Positions 7,792 to 15,979 of a stretch of DNA of 19,790 nt are shown here, piece after piece. Origin of the DNA: JBBSEZ01 sp038239195. GTDB taxonomy: Bacteria > Planctomycetota > Planctomycetia > Gemmatales > Gemmataceae. The translations under genes and the position numbers were made by a program. The stretch is from contig JBBSEZ010000160.1 of the NCBI GenBank assembly GCA_038239195.1, forward strand, positions 1 to 19,790. Direction: 5' to 3'. The notes below the pieces were generated by a model. The model ran no database searches. It had not been told where the DNA came from and worked only from the letters and a program-made list of their open reading frames with translations. The first letter of the stretch is position 1. Each line of letters begins with the position of its first letter.

Positions 7792-10353
7792 ATGCAGCGA
7801 CGCGCGATCGGGGCGGGCGGGCTCGTGCTAGCCGTGGCAATGATGTTGGCCGCCTCGCCGGCGCACGCCCTCATCGTCCGGCTCACGCCGTTGAGCCACT
7901 TCCTCGAAGAGTCGCAGTTCGTGTTCCTCGCCCGAGTCGAAGCCGTCGATGCGGCTCGCCCGTCGATGGTGCTAACCGTCGAGAAGCAGCTCAAGGGCAA
8001 GGCACCTTTCGCGCGCCTGCCGATCAACCTCAAGGGCGACAACGTCGCGGCCAAGGGCAAGGAGGCCCCTCTCCTGCTCAAGCGCGTGGGGCCGAAGGTG
8101 CCCGTCGTGGTCTTCGTAATGCAGGACGGCAAGGACTTCCTGGGCTTTGGGTACACCAACGGGACCTGGTTCGGCCTCGCCGGCACGGAGGTCGATGGCG
8201 CCGTCCGCTGGAGCTTCCGGCACCTCGAAACGTACCTGCGCCGCACCTACAAAGGCACCACCGACGAGATGGTGCAGACCGTCAGCGAAGTGCTTGCCAA
8301 GAAGCGCAAGCCGCCCCCGTTCAACGCCAAGGAGAAGCCGGGGCTCGGCCCCGAACTGCCCCCGCCAAAGAAAGCTGCTTGCGAAGAAGAAGAGCTCCCC
8401 GCAGGACCGCCCGCGCTGGGCCTGATCGCCGCCCCGCCCATCGCGGCGCTGCTGGCCATTTTGGCGATGATGTTCCCGACCGTCTTCGGGGGCTGGAAGC
8501 GCTGGCTCGTCCTGCTGACCGTGCTGGCGACCAACAGCACGCTCTACGGCTTGCAATACTGGTTCGCGACCTCGCTGGGCGACGGTTGGTGGGGGTCGTC
8601 CGCTGCGCTGTGGCTGGTGATGACGTGCGTCGTCGTGCTGGGCAGCGCCTGGGCGTGGCAGCGCCACCTGACGCGCGTCCAGGCGGAGGAGGCCCCCCTC
8701 GCCCCGGGCAAGCCGGAGGTGATCGTGCTGAGCGTGCTGAGCCTCGGCGGGCTGACCACGCTGGCCGTCTGCTACTTCCTGAACGTCGCCCTGCTGAAGC
8801 CCGACTGGCTGCCGATGCTGGCGTTCTCTTGCGCCATCTGGGCGGCCACCCTCTACGCGATCTGCGCCCGGCTGCGCGCGCCGGTGCCGGCTCCGGCGCC
8901 GGCAGCTCTTCCCGAGGTGCCGCGCTCGCGTGGAGAGGGCATCGTGACGGGGCTGCGGCCGAGCCTGGGCGCGCCCTACGTAGGGCCGCGGGCCGCCAGG
9001 CCCGTCCCCGCCCTGGCAACGGAGGTGGTCGTCCTCACCGCCCTCGTCCTCGCCTGCACCGGACTGGGTGCCGTGCTGCCCGCGCCGCGCGGCGGGAGCG
9101 GCGACCTCGATCGCGGGGTCGAACTGGGGGACGCTTCCCCACCCGGCAAGGAAGGCAAGCTCATCGTGCGTGCCAAGGTCGAGGACCGCGAGGTGGTCTC
9201 GGCCGGCAAGTTGCTGTGGACGTTTCGCCTCCCCGAGAAGGGGGCGCTCGCCTCGTCGCCGCTGCCGGCCGGCGACCGCGTCTACGTCGCCGCCGCCTTC
9301 GACAGCGTATTTCGCCCCTACGGGGCCCTCTTTTGCCTGAATGCCGAGACGGGCAAGGAGGTGTGGCGCTTCGACGACGGCAAGAAGATGAAGCAGGTCT
9401 ACTCCTCGCCTTGCCTGGCCGACGGCAAGCTCTACATCGGCGAGGGCTTCCATCAGGACGCCAACTGCCGCATCTTCTGCATCGATGCCGACACCGGCGA
9501 GAAGGTCTGGGAGTTTGCCACCGCCAGCCATACCGAATCGAGCCCGGTCGTCGTGGGCGGGCGCGTCTACTGTGGGGCCGGCGACGACGGGCTGTTCTGC
9601 CTCAACGCCACCACGGGCGAGAAGGTCTGGCAGTTCGAAGGGTTTCACGTGGACGCCAACCCCGTGGTGGTCGGCGACCGGGTCTACACGGCCTCGGGGG
9701 TGGGCGATTACCACAAGCAGACGTTCGTGTTCTGCCTGGACGCGAAAACCGGGAAGTCGATCTGGCGGCAGGCGACCGACCACTCCGTCTGGGCCGAGCC
9801 AGCGGTGATCGATGGGCACGTCTACGTCGGCACGGGCAACGGCCGGCTCAACGAGGAGCCAGAGAAGCCGGCCGGAGGCGTGATCTGCCTGCGCGCGTCG
9901 GACGGGGAGCGCGTTTGGACGAAGAACGTGGGCGACGCCGTGTTCGGGCGCGTCCGCGTCGATGAGCGCCACGCCTACTTCGGCTGCCGCGATCGGTCCG
10001 TCTACTGCCTGGAGCGTGACACGGGCAAGCAGGTCTGGCGGCGCCGCGTCGGCAGCCCGGTCGGCACGTCGATTGCGCTGGCCCGGAGCGAGGGCCAGAC
10101 GAACAGCCTCTATGCGGCCGCGATGGGCGGGCAGGTCTACTGCCTGGGCCCGAACACCAGCCGGATCTACTGGGGCCTCGACCTGGGGACGGAGGTCTCG
10201 GCGCAGCCGGAGTTGCTGTCGTCGCCGATCGTGGAGGTGAGGGCAGGGCAGGGGGAGGAGGTGCGCCGGCTCTACCTTGGGCTGACGCTGCTCTCCACGG
10301 CGCGGACGGGGCAGTTGCGCTGTTACGAGGACAGGCGAAGCCTCCGGGAGTGA
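7792..10353 (+). CDS. PQQ-like beta-propeller protein with membrane domain
   Basis: The 853 residues have four parts. A signal peptide comes first (ending near ASPAHA, residue 26), then an exported domain at about 27-205. Next is a block of five or six probable membrane helices (about 206-231, 235-257, 268-289, 307-335, 339-360, 407-430). The C-terminal propeller at about 470-848 has repeated blade motifs such as LFCLNAETGKEVWRF, IFCIDADTGEKVWEF, LFCLNATTGEKVWQF and VYCLERDTGKQVWRR. This is the PQQ/BamB-like repeat. Whether it binds a cofactor or only proteins cannot be told. The start follows a G-rich ribosome site. The last codons are in a repeat found again at 13259. Its role is unknown, but the domains point to the cell envelope. 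Confidence 0.8.
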   Translation: MQRRAIGAGGLVLAVAMMLAASPAHALIVRLTPLSHFLEESQFVFLARVEAVDAARPSMVLTVEKQLKGKAPFARLPINLKGDNVAAKGKEAPLLLKRVGPKVPVVVFVMQDGKDFLGFGYTNGTWFGLAGTEVDGAVRWSFRHLETYLRRTYKGTTDEMVQTVSEVLAKKRKPPPFNAKEKPGLGPELPPPKKAACEEEELPAGPPALGLIAAPPIAALLAILAMMFPTVFGGWKRWLVLLTVLATNSTLYGLQYWFATSLGDGWWGSSAALWLVMTCVVVLGSAWAWQRHLTRVQAEEAPLAPGKPEVIVLSVLSLGGLTTLAVCYFLNVALLKPDWLPMLAFSCAIWAATLYAICARLRAPVPAPAPAALPEVPRSRGEGIVTGLRPSLGAPYVGPRAARPVPALATEVVVLTALVLACTGLGAVLPAPRGGSGDLDRGVELGDASPPGKEGKLIVRAKVEDREVVSAGKLLWTFRLPEKGALASSPLPAGDRVYVAAAFDSVFRPYGALFCLNAETGKEVWRFDDGKKMKQVYSSPCLADGKLYIGEGFHQDANCRIFCIDADTGEKVWEFATASHTESSPVVVGGRVYCGAGDDGLFCLNATTGEKVWQFEGFHVDANPVVVGDRVYTASGVGDYHKQTFVFCLDAKTGKSIWRQATDHSVWAEPAVIDGHVYVGTGNGRLNEEPEKPAGGVICLRASDGERVWTKNVGDAVFGRVRVDERHAYFGCRDRSVYCLERDTGKQVWRRRVGSPVGTSIALARSEGQTNSLYAAAMGGQVYCLGPNTSRIYWGLDLGTEVSAQPELLSSPIVEVRAGQGEEVRRLYLGLTLLSTARTGQLRCYEDRRSLRE
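10284..10340 (+). repeat. Direct repeat, copy A (3' end of the propeller gene)
   Basis: 57 bp coding for the last residues of the propeller protein (TLLSTARTGQLRCYEDRR) recur at 13259-13298 plus 13381-13397, with only one or two base differences and the same orientation. This copy is uninterrupted. Confidence 0.85.
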
Positions 10354-10384
10354 CGCGGCAGGGGCCGGGCCGTTTCCCTTGGGG

Positions 10385-10412
10385 TTGATCTCGTCGCGGT
10401 TCCGGTTACACT
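10385..10412 (+). promoter_or_regulatory. Possible promoter of the acyltransferase pair
   Basis: TTGATC and TACACT lie 16 bp apart in the 143-bp gap before the MBOAT gene, about 85 bp upstream of its start. This is a fair sigma-70-like match and suggests the pair is transcribed apart from the propeller gene. Confidence 0.35.
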
Positions 10413-10496
10413 TTCCGTGCATCTCGCGCCAGGCACCTCTCGAGGCATCTTCCTCACCCTCCCGGCCCCGAAAGGCCTGCCCCCTGGTAGGATGCC

Positions 10497-12002
10497 ATGC
10501 TGTTCTGTTCGTGGAGCTTCGCCCCGTTCTTCGCCGTCGTCTTCGCCGTCTACTGGTTCCTCCCCTGGCGCCGCGTGCGCTTCACGGTGCCACTGCCTGG
10601 CCGATGGAACGCCGCGTGGGGGCGAGGGCTGGCGATCGCCGGCGATGAGGTTCGCATCTGGTGGCTCGTCGCGGCCAGCTATTACTTCTACGCCTCATGG
10701 AACCGCAAGCTCGCCCTGCTCATCTTCGCCACCACCCTCCTCGATTACCTCATCGCCCTGGGCATGGAGGCCGTCGCCGCCCCGCGCGCGCGCCGCGGCC
10801 TGCTCCTGCTGAGCCTGACCGCCAACCTCGGCCTCCTCGCCTACCTCAAATATGCCAACTTCTTCCTCGAGTCGCTGCAAGGCGCCCTCCAAGCCGCGGG
10901 CGCATCGTCGTCGCTCCCCGTGCTGAGCGTCATCCTGCCCGTCGGCATCTCGTTCTACACCTTCGAGGCCATCAACTACACGGTGGACGTCTACCGCCGC
11001 AAGGTGCCCGCCGAGCGCAACCCCGTTCATCTGCTCCTCTTCATCCTCTTCTTCCCCCACCTGATCGCCGGGCCCATCGTCCGCGCCCGCGACTTCCTGC
11101 CCCAGATCCGCCGCCGCAAGCGCTGGAGCTGGGCGCGCTTCCAGCACGGCGTCGAGTACTTCCTCCTCGGCTTGCTCAAGAAGTGGGTCGTCGCCGACCA
11201 GCTCGCCCTGTTCGCCGACCCCGTCTTCGCCGACCCGGCCGCCTTTGGCACGGCCGCCAACTGGCTGGCCCTCCTCGCCTTCACGCTTCAGGTCTACTGC
11301 GACATCTCCGGGTACACCGACATGGCCCTGGGGACGGCCCACCTGCTCGGCTACAAGCTCACGATCAACTTCAACATGCCCTACGTCGCCACCAGCATCG
11401 CCGACTACTGGCGGCGCAATCACATCTCCTTGTCCACCTGGCTGCGCGACTACCTGTTCATCCCGCTCGGCGGCAGCCGGGGGAGCAACTGGTTCACCTG
11501 GCGCAACCTCATGATCACCATGATCCTCGGCGGCCTGTGGCACGGCGCGAGCTGGAACTTCGCCCTCTGGGGCGCGATCCACGGCGTGCTCCTCGGGGTC
11601 AATCGCGCCTTCCGCCCGTTCTGCGAGGCCCGGCCACGCCTCGACGCCCTGTTGCAGACCGTCCCCGGGGCCTGGCTGCGCCGGGCCCTCACTTTCTTCT
11701 GCATCTACCAGGGCTTCGTGCTGTTCCGCTCCCCTACTTTCGCCACGGCCTCGGCCATGTACCACCGCCTCTGGGTAAGTGCGGCAGGGCCCAGCGTCGG
11801 CCATCCTTTCGGCATCGGGTTCTTCTGGGCCATCGTGGCCGGGTTCGTCCTCTTCCACGTCGCCGGCTGCTGCCACTGGTGGGAAAAAGTCAGCTTGCGC
11901 TTGCCGTCCCCGATCCTGGGGTGCAGCTACGTCGCGGCGCTGATCACTTGCATGATCCTGGCCCCGCTGGCCGAAAAGCCATTCATCTACTTCCAGTTCT
12001 GA
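10497..12002 (+). CDS. MBOAT family O-acyltransferase (AlgI-like)
   Basis: This is a polytopic inner-membrane enzyme of the AlgI/DltB type. Such enzymes pass acyl groups across the membrane for O-acetylation of exported polysaccharides, or D-alanylation in the case of DltB. It has 501 residues with about ten hydrophobic segments. Family motifs are LPVGISFYTFEAINYTVDVYR at about 147-167, FFPHLIAGPIVRARDFLPQI, ADYWRRNHISLSTWLRDYLF (about 302-321), IPLGGSRG, and LGGLWHGASWNFALWG, whose His349 is the expected catalytic residue. The usual WRRWHIS reads WRRNHIS here. About 25 polar residues (26-51) are inserted after the first helix. The start follows AGGATGCC. The SGNH-like gene 25 bp downstream is the expected partner. 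The substrate is unknown. Confidence 0.93.
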   Translation: MLFCSWSFAPFFAVVFAVYWFLPWRRVRFTVPLPGRWNAAWGRGLAIAGDEVRIWWLVAASYYFYASWNRKLALLIFATTLLDYLIALGMEAVAAPRARRGLLLLSLTANLGLLAYLKYANFFLESLQGALQAAGASSSLPVLSVILPVGISFYTFEAINYTVDVYRRKVPAERNPVHLLLFILFFPHLIAGPIVRARDFLPQIRRRKRWSWARFQHGVEYFLLGLLKKWVVADQLALFADPVFADPAAFGTAANWLALLAFTLQVYCDISGYTDMALGTAHLLGYKLTINFNMPYVATSIADYWRRNHISLSTWLRDYLFIPLGGSRGSNWFTWRNLMITMILGGLWHGASWNFALWGAIHGVLLGVNRAFRPFCEARPRLDALLQTVPGAWLRRALTFFCIYQGFVLFRSPTFATASAMYHRLWVSAAGPSVGHPFGIGFFWAIVAGFVLFHVAGCCHWWEKVSLRLPSPILGCSYVAALITCMILAPLAEKPFIYFQF

Positions 12003-12015
12003 GCGGTCGATTTCG

Positions 12016-12036
12016 GAAGGATGAAGGATGAAGGAT
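12016..12036 (+). repeat. (GAAGGAT)x3 at the start of the SGNH-like gene
   Basis: Three exact 7-bp units create three ATG codons, at 12021, 12028 and 12035, each in a different frame. The first unit gives a GAAGG ribosome site 7 nt before the ATG at 12028, the only one that opens the long frame. Confidence 0.8.
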
Positions 12037-13143
12037 GAATCGAGACAGGCAGGCGCCCCGCGCCGCGGTCTGGCCCGGCCGCGCCGCATGCGGCTGTGCG
12101 GCCGGGCGGCCCTGCTCTGGGCCCTGGGGCTCTACGTCGTCGGCCAGGTTGCTTTCACCTTCTCCATCGGCCCCTGGCACCCGACGGAGTTCGACACCGT
12201 GTGGCAACAGAAGTGGCGTCGGCTGCGGCAACTGACCGCGCGCGCGCCCGATCGGCCGCTGCTGCTGATGCTCGGCAGTTCGCGCACGGAGCTCGCCTTC
12301 GACGCCGGGCACCTGAACGGGATGCCCGCCCCCGACGGCCAGCCGTTCGTGGCCTACAATTTCGGCGTGCCGGGGGTCGGCCCCCTCCGCCAGGGCCTCT
12401 GCCTGAGCGAGCTCCTCGAGGCGGGCATTCGCCCGCGCTTGCTCCTGATCGAGTTCTCGCCCCCTCTTCTCAACGAGCCGCGCAGGAACTTCACCTCCGA
12501 GGAGGACTGGGTTTGGGCCCGCTCGATGAGCGTGCCGCAACTCGCGCGTCTGTGGCCTTATCTGGCGCGGCCCGACCGCAAGCGCCGCGATTGGGTCAAG
12601 GCGCGCCTGGCGCCGTGGTACGTTTTCCGGCCCCAGCTCCAGACGTTGCTGCGGGACACGCTCTATCCCGAGGAAGCTCGGCCCCTGGCGCCCTCGCACA
12701 ATGCGTGGGGGCTTCAGCTCCCGAACGATCGCGGGACCGACGATTGGACCTTTCCCGCCTGGCGGGCCCATCGGATGTACCACAAGAGCCTCGGCCTCCT
12801 TCACGTGGCGGATGGCCCAAGCCAGGCGATGCGCGACCTGCTGGAGCGCTGCCGGAGGGAAGAGATTCCCGTGGTGCTGGTGCTCATGCCGGAGTCCACC
12901 ACCTTCCGCACCTGGTATCGCCCCGAGGGGCTGGCCGACGCCCGCCGCCTCCTGGGGGAATTGAGCGCTACCTACGCGGTCAGCGTCATCGACGCCAACA
13001 ACTGGCTCGCCGACACGCAATTCACGGACGGCCACCATGCCACGCCCGACGGCGCCCGGGCGTTCACCACGCACCTCCGGGCTGAAGTGCAGCGCATTCT
13101 GGTGCGGGCGGGTGAAGCGGACAAGCGGGGCCAAACGCGCTGA
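12028..13143 (+). CDS. SGNH-hydrolase-like partner of the MBOAT enzyme
   Basis: The 371-residue protein has an N-terminal membrane anchor (about 27-46, LLWALGLYVVGQVAFTFSIG) and an extracytoplasmic domain. The start of that domain, PLLLMLGSSRTELAFD (77-92), matches the nucleophile-Ser block of SGNH/GDSL proteins. The end, FTDGHHATPDGARAF (332-346), supplies the Asp334-x-x-His337 pair of the catalytic triad. This is the layout of the AlgJ/AlgX-like and DUF1574-type proteins that accept acyl groups from an MBOAT enzyme and pass them to a polysaccharide. The gene follows the MBOAT gene by 25 bp in the same direction. Translation may also start at M21 (12088), nearer the anchor; the GAAGG site favours 12028. 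The sugar target is unknown. Confidence 0.75.
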   Translation: MKDESRQAGAPRRGLARPRRMRLCGRAALLWALGLYVVGQVAFTFSIGPWHPTEFDTVWQQKWRRLRQLTARAPDRPLLLMLGSSRTELAFDAGHLNGMPAPDGQPFVAYNFGVPGVGPLRQGLCLSELLEAGIRPRLLLIEFSPPLLNEPRRNFTSEEDWVWARSMSVPQLARLWPYLARPDRKRRDWVKARLAPWYVFRPQLQTLLRDTLYPEEARPLAPSHNAWGLQLPNDRGTDDWTFPAWRAHRMYHKSLGLLHVADGPSQAMRDLLERCRREEIPVVLVLMPESTTFRTWYRPEGLADARRLLGELSATYAVSVIDANNWLADTQFTDGHHATPDGARAFTTHLRAEVQRILVRAGEADKRGQTR

Positions 13144-13258
13144 AGTTGCGTTGCTCGCGTCTCGGCACCTCCCGTTGGCCGCACGTCACTTCTGTCGGTT
13201 GCGGCTCGCTGGCGTATACTACTGCTCTGTCGGAACGACGAGGAGGCCCCAGGCCCCC

Positions 13259-13410
13259 GACGCTGCTCTCAACGGCGCGGACGGGGCAGTTGCGCTGTGA
13301 AGCGAGCGGCAGGAACAGGCATGCTCGTAGGACGGCTCAGGAGAGCCGTCCTACAGGAAACGAAGCCCTGCCGCTCGCCTTACGAGGACAGGCGAAGTAC
13401 GAACGAGTGA
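13259..13410 (+). repeat. Direct repeat, copy B (relic of a propeller-gene end), interrupted
   Basis: 13259-13298 and 13381-13397 together reproduce copy A. If the 82 bp between are removed, the frame reads TLLSTARTGQLRCYEDRRSTNE and stops at 13408-13410, exactly the number of codons after the repeat as in the real gene (SLRE, then stop). Copy B is therefore the last ~22 codons of a propeller gene, without the rest. Confidence 0.75.
13299..13380. mobile_element. 82-bp nested palindrome inserted in copy B
   Basis: The insert has 12-bp terminal inverted repeats (GCGAGCGGCAGG and its complement) close to its ends. Inside is a second perfect hairpin with 12-bp arms at 13327-13338 and 13343-13354 (GTAGGACGGCTC) and a 4-nt loop. 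It codes for nothing and shows no clear target duplication. It looks like a REP- or MITE-type element moved in trans. Confidence 0.65.
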
Positions 13411-13494
13411 AGCGAGAGGGGAAGCACGCGCCTGGCCGCGCCAACTGCCGCGCTCCTCCGCGGTTGGTCCTCCCACCCCTGATTTCGAGAACGC

Positions 13495-15972
13495 ATGACC
13501 GACCTCCGCACGTTCGAGCAGATCGCCCCCGCCGACCTCGACGCCGTCGGCGGCAAGGGCCTGAGCCTCGCGCGCCTCGCCGCCGCCGGCCTGCCGGTGC
13601 CGCCCGGCTTCTGCCTCACCAGCGCCACCCACCGCCGGCTGCGCGGCAAGCCCCTCCGCAGCGAGAGCGCCCTCGTCGAACAGATTGCCGCGGCCTGCGA
13701 GGGCCTCGGCCGCGTTGCGGTGCGCTCCTCCGCCACCGCCGAGGACGGCGCCGTCACCTCGTTCGCCGGGCAGCAAGAAACCATCCTCGGCGTCAGCGGC
13801 GCCGAGGCCGTCTGTACCGCCATCGAGCGCTGCTGGGCCTCCCTCGACAGCGAACGGGCCCTCAGTTACCGGCGCCATCAGGGCGTGAGCGAGGAGGGCC
13901 TGGCGATGGCCGTCGTCGTTCAGCGGCTGGTAGCGTCGGACGTCTCGGGCGTGTTGTTCACGCGCGACCCGCTCGACCTGGAAGGCAGGCGCATGCTCGT
14001 CGAGGCGTCGTGGGGCCTCGGTGAGGCAGTCGTCTCCGGCCGGGTCTCGCCCGACCGCTTTCACCTCGACCGCGAAACGGGGGAGGTCCGCGAGCAGCAC
14101 GTCGCCACCAAGGCCCTCCAGGTCACGCCTGAGGGCGAACGGCCTGTCGCCGACGACAAGAAAGACCGCCCCTGTCTCAACGAAGCGCAGTTGCGTCAGC
14201 TCGCCGAGCTGGGGCGGCGCGTCGAGGAGCTCTACGGCGGGCCGCGCGACGTGGAGTGGGCGTGGGTGGAGGAGGGGGGCGGGCGCTTCTGGCTGTTGCA
14301 GGCCCGGCCGATCACCGCGGCCAGCGCCGCCGAGCGCGAGCAGGTGCGCCGCGACGAGATCGCCACCCTGGCCGCGCGCGCGGAGCCGACCGGCACCGTC
14401 TGGGCGCGCTACAATCTATCGGAGTCGCTGCCCGAGCCGACGCCGATGACGTGGTCGGTGACAAGGCGCTTCCTCTCGGGGCAGGGCGGGCTCGGGCTGA
14501 TGTACCGCGACCTCGGCTTCAGGCCCCACTCGTCTCTCGACGACGAGGGCGTCTACGACCTCATCGCCGGTCGGCCGTACTGCAACCTGAGTCGCGAGCC
14601 GCTCTTCTACTCCGGCTGGTTGCCCTACGAACACCCCTTCGCTCTGCTCAAGGCCGACCCGAGCAAGGCGCTCTATCCGCAGGCGGTGCGCAACCCGTCG
14701 CGCGGCGGGCCCCTCTTCTGGCTCACCTTGCCGTTCCGGCTCCCGTTCCTCATCGTCGGTTCGGTGCGCTTTGCACTGCGCCTGGGCAACCTGAGTCGGA
14801 CGTTCGCGGCGCAGTTTCGCCAGCACGTCTTGCCGCCCTTCCTCGCGGACGTCGTTTCCGCCAACGGCGAGGACTGGTCCGTGCTGCCCTCCACCGCTCT
14901 CGTCGAGAGGCTGGAGGCATGGATCAGGCGCACCTTGTACGACTACGGGCGCGACAGCCTCAAGCCGACGGCGCTGGCGGCGCTGGCCATCGCCAACCTG
15001 GAGCGCTGGCTGAAGCGCAAGCTCGGCCCGGAGCGCACGCGCTCGGCGCTCAACGAGTTGAGCATGGGGGCGCGGCCCGACCCGGAGGCCGACCTGCCCG
15101 GCGCGGTGGCCGACCTCGTGGCCGGGCGCCTCGATCGTGCGTCATTTCTGGCTGGCTTCGGGCACCGCGGCAGTCAGGAGATGGAGCTGTCGCGCCCCCG
15201 CTGGGCGGAGGAGCCCACCGCCCTCGACCACTACGTCCGCCACGGCGCGGCCCTTCCACCCTCGGGAGAGGGCCAGGGCGATTGGTGGGAGAGGATCATC
15301 GCCGAGGCGAAGCTCTCCGCTCTGGAGCGCACGGCGCTCGAGCCGGAACATCGCGCCCTGATCGCCTACCTGGGCCTGCGCGAGACGGCCAAGCACTACC
15401 TGATGGCGGGCTACGCCCTCATCCGCCGCGCTCTCGTGGAACTGGACCGACGCCACGGGTTGCAGGGCGGCATCTTCTTCCTGACGCTCGAAGAGTTGCC
15501 GCGCCTCCTGCAAGGCGAAGACCTGACGGGACCGATCGCCGAGCGCCGGCGGCGGCGCGCGGTGGCGCTGAGCCTGGAGGCGCCGCCGGTGCTGTTCAGC
15601 GACGACCTCGAAGCGCTGGGCCGGCCGGCCCCGCCGCTGGAGAACGCCGAGGTGCTGCGCGGGACACCGCTGTCGGCGGGGGTGGCGGAGGCGCCCGCTC
15701 TGGTGCTGGAAAGCCCGCCCGAGGGAGACCTGCCGCCGGGGCCCTACGTGTTGGTGTGCCCCTCGACCGACCCGGCCTGGGTGCCGCTCTTCGTGGAGGC
15801 GCGTGGGCTGGTCATGGAGACGGGCGGGGTGCTGTCGCACGGCGCGATTGTGGCGCGCGAGTTCGGCCTCCCGGCCGTGGCGGGGATAGCGGGGGCGCAG
15901 AAGCGCTTCCGAACCGGGCAGAGACTGCGCGTCGATGGCGGAGCGGGGACGGTGACGGTCCTGCCGGGGTGA
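13495..15972 (+). CDS. Rifampin-phosphotransferase-like PEP-utilizing enzyme
   Basis: The 825 residues are laid out as in rifampin phosphotransferase (Rph). An N-terminal ATP-grasp of the PPDK/PEP-synthase type spans about 1-275, with VGGKGLSLARL at 18-28, VAVRSSATAEDG at 74-85, DVSGVLFTRDPL and a closing LLQARPIT at 267-274. A middle domain covers about 300-700. The C-terminal swivelling domain has the phospho-His in METGGVLSHGAIVAREFGLP (775-794), His782. The PEP/pyruvate barrel of PPDK and PEP synthase is absent, so it should not make PEP. Known Rph enzymes move the beta-phosphate of ATP onto rifampin through the His. The substrate here is unknown and need not be a drug. The neighbours give no hint. 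Confidence 0.8.
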   Translation: MTDLRTFEQIAPADLDAVGGKGLSLARLAAAGLPVPPGFCLTSATHRRLRGKPLRSESALVEQIAAACEGLGRVAVRSSATAEDGAVTSFAGQQETILGVSGAEAVCTAIERCWASLDSERALSYRRHQGVSEEGLAMAVVVQRLVASDVSGVLFTRDPLDLEGRRMLVEASWGLGEAVVSGRVSPDRFHLDRETGEVREQHVATKALQVTPEGERPVADDKKDRPCLNEAQLRQLAELGRRVEELYGGPRDVEWAWVEEGGGRFWLLQARPITAASAAEREQVRRDEIATLAARAEPTGTVWARYNLSESLPEPTPMTWSVTRRFLSGQGGLGLMYRDLGFRPHSSLDDEGVYDLIAGRPYCNLSREPLFYSGWLPYEHPFALLKADPSKALYPQAVRNPSRGGPLFWLTLPFRLPFLIVGSVRFALRLGNLSRTFAAQFRQHVLPPFLADVVSANGEDWSVLPSTALVERLEAWIRRTLYDYGRDSLKPTALAALAIANLERWLKRKLGPERTRSALNELSMGARPDPEADLPGAVADLVAGRLDRASFLAGFGHRGSQEMELSRPRWAEEPTALDHYVRHGAALPPSGEGQGDWWERIIAEAKLSALERTALEPEHRALIAYLGLRETAKHYLMAGYALIRRALVELDRRHGLQGGIFFLTLEELPRLLQGEDLTGPIAERRRRRAVALSLEAPPVLFSDDLEALGRPAPPLENAEVLRGTPLSAGVAEAPALVLESPPEGDLPPGPYVLVCPSTDPAWVPLFVEARGLVMETGGVLSHGAIVAREFGLPAVAGIAGAQKRFRTGQRLRVDGGAGTVTVLPG

Positions 15973-15979
15973 GGGCGGC

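Larger units (their letters stand above)
13144..13494. other. Intergenic stretch of 351 bp with repeat remnants
   Basis: There is no convincing gene here. The first part (13144-13258) holds an isolated TATACT at 13215-13220 without a good -35. The middle holds repeat copy B and an 82-bp palindromic insert. After the relic stop at 13408-13410 I see nothing clear until the next gene. Confidence 0.7.

Noticed and set aside
7464..10422. Long open frames overlapping the propeller gene on both strands
   Set aside because: They are Arg/Gly/Ala-rich with no motifs, while the propeller frame has a signal peptide, helices and clear blade repeats.
13146..14024. 292-codon plus-strand frame running from the intergenic repeats into the dikinase gene
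   Set aside because: It is Arg/Pro-rich, has no motif and overlaps the dikinase in another frame.
13495..15972. PEP synthase or pyruvate phosphate dikinase
   Set aside because: The C-terminal PEP/pyruvate barrel is missing and the His domain is at the very end, as in Rph.
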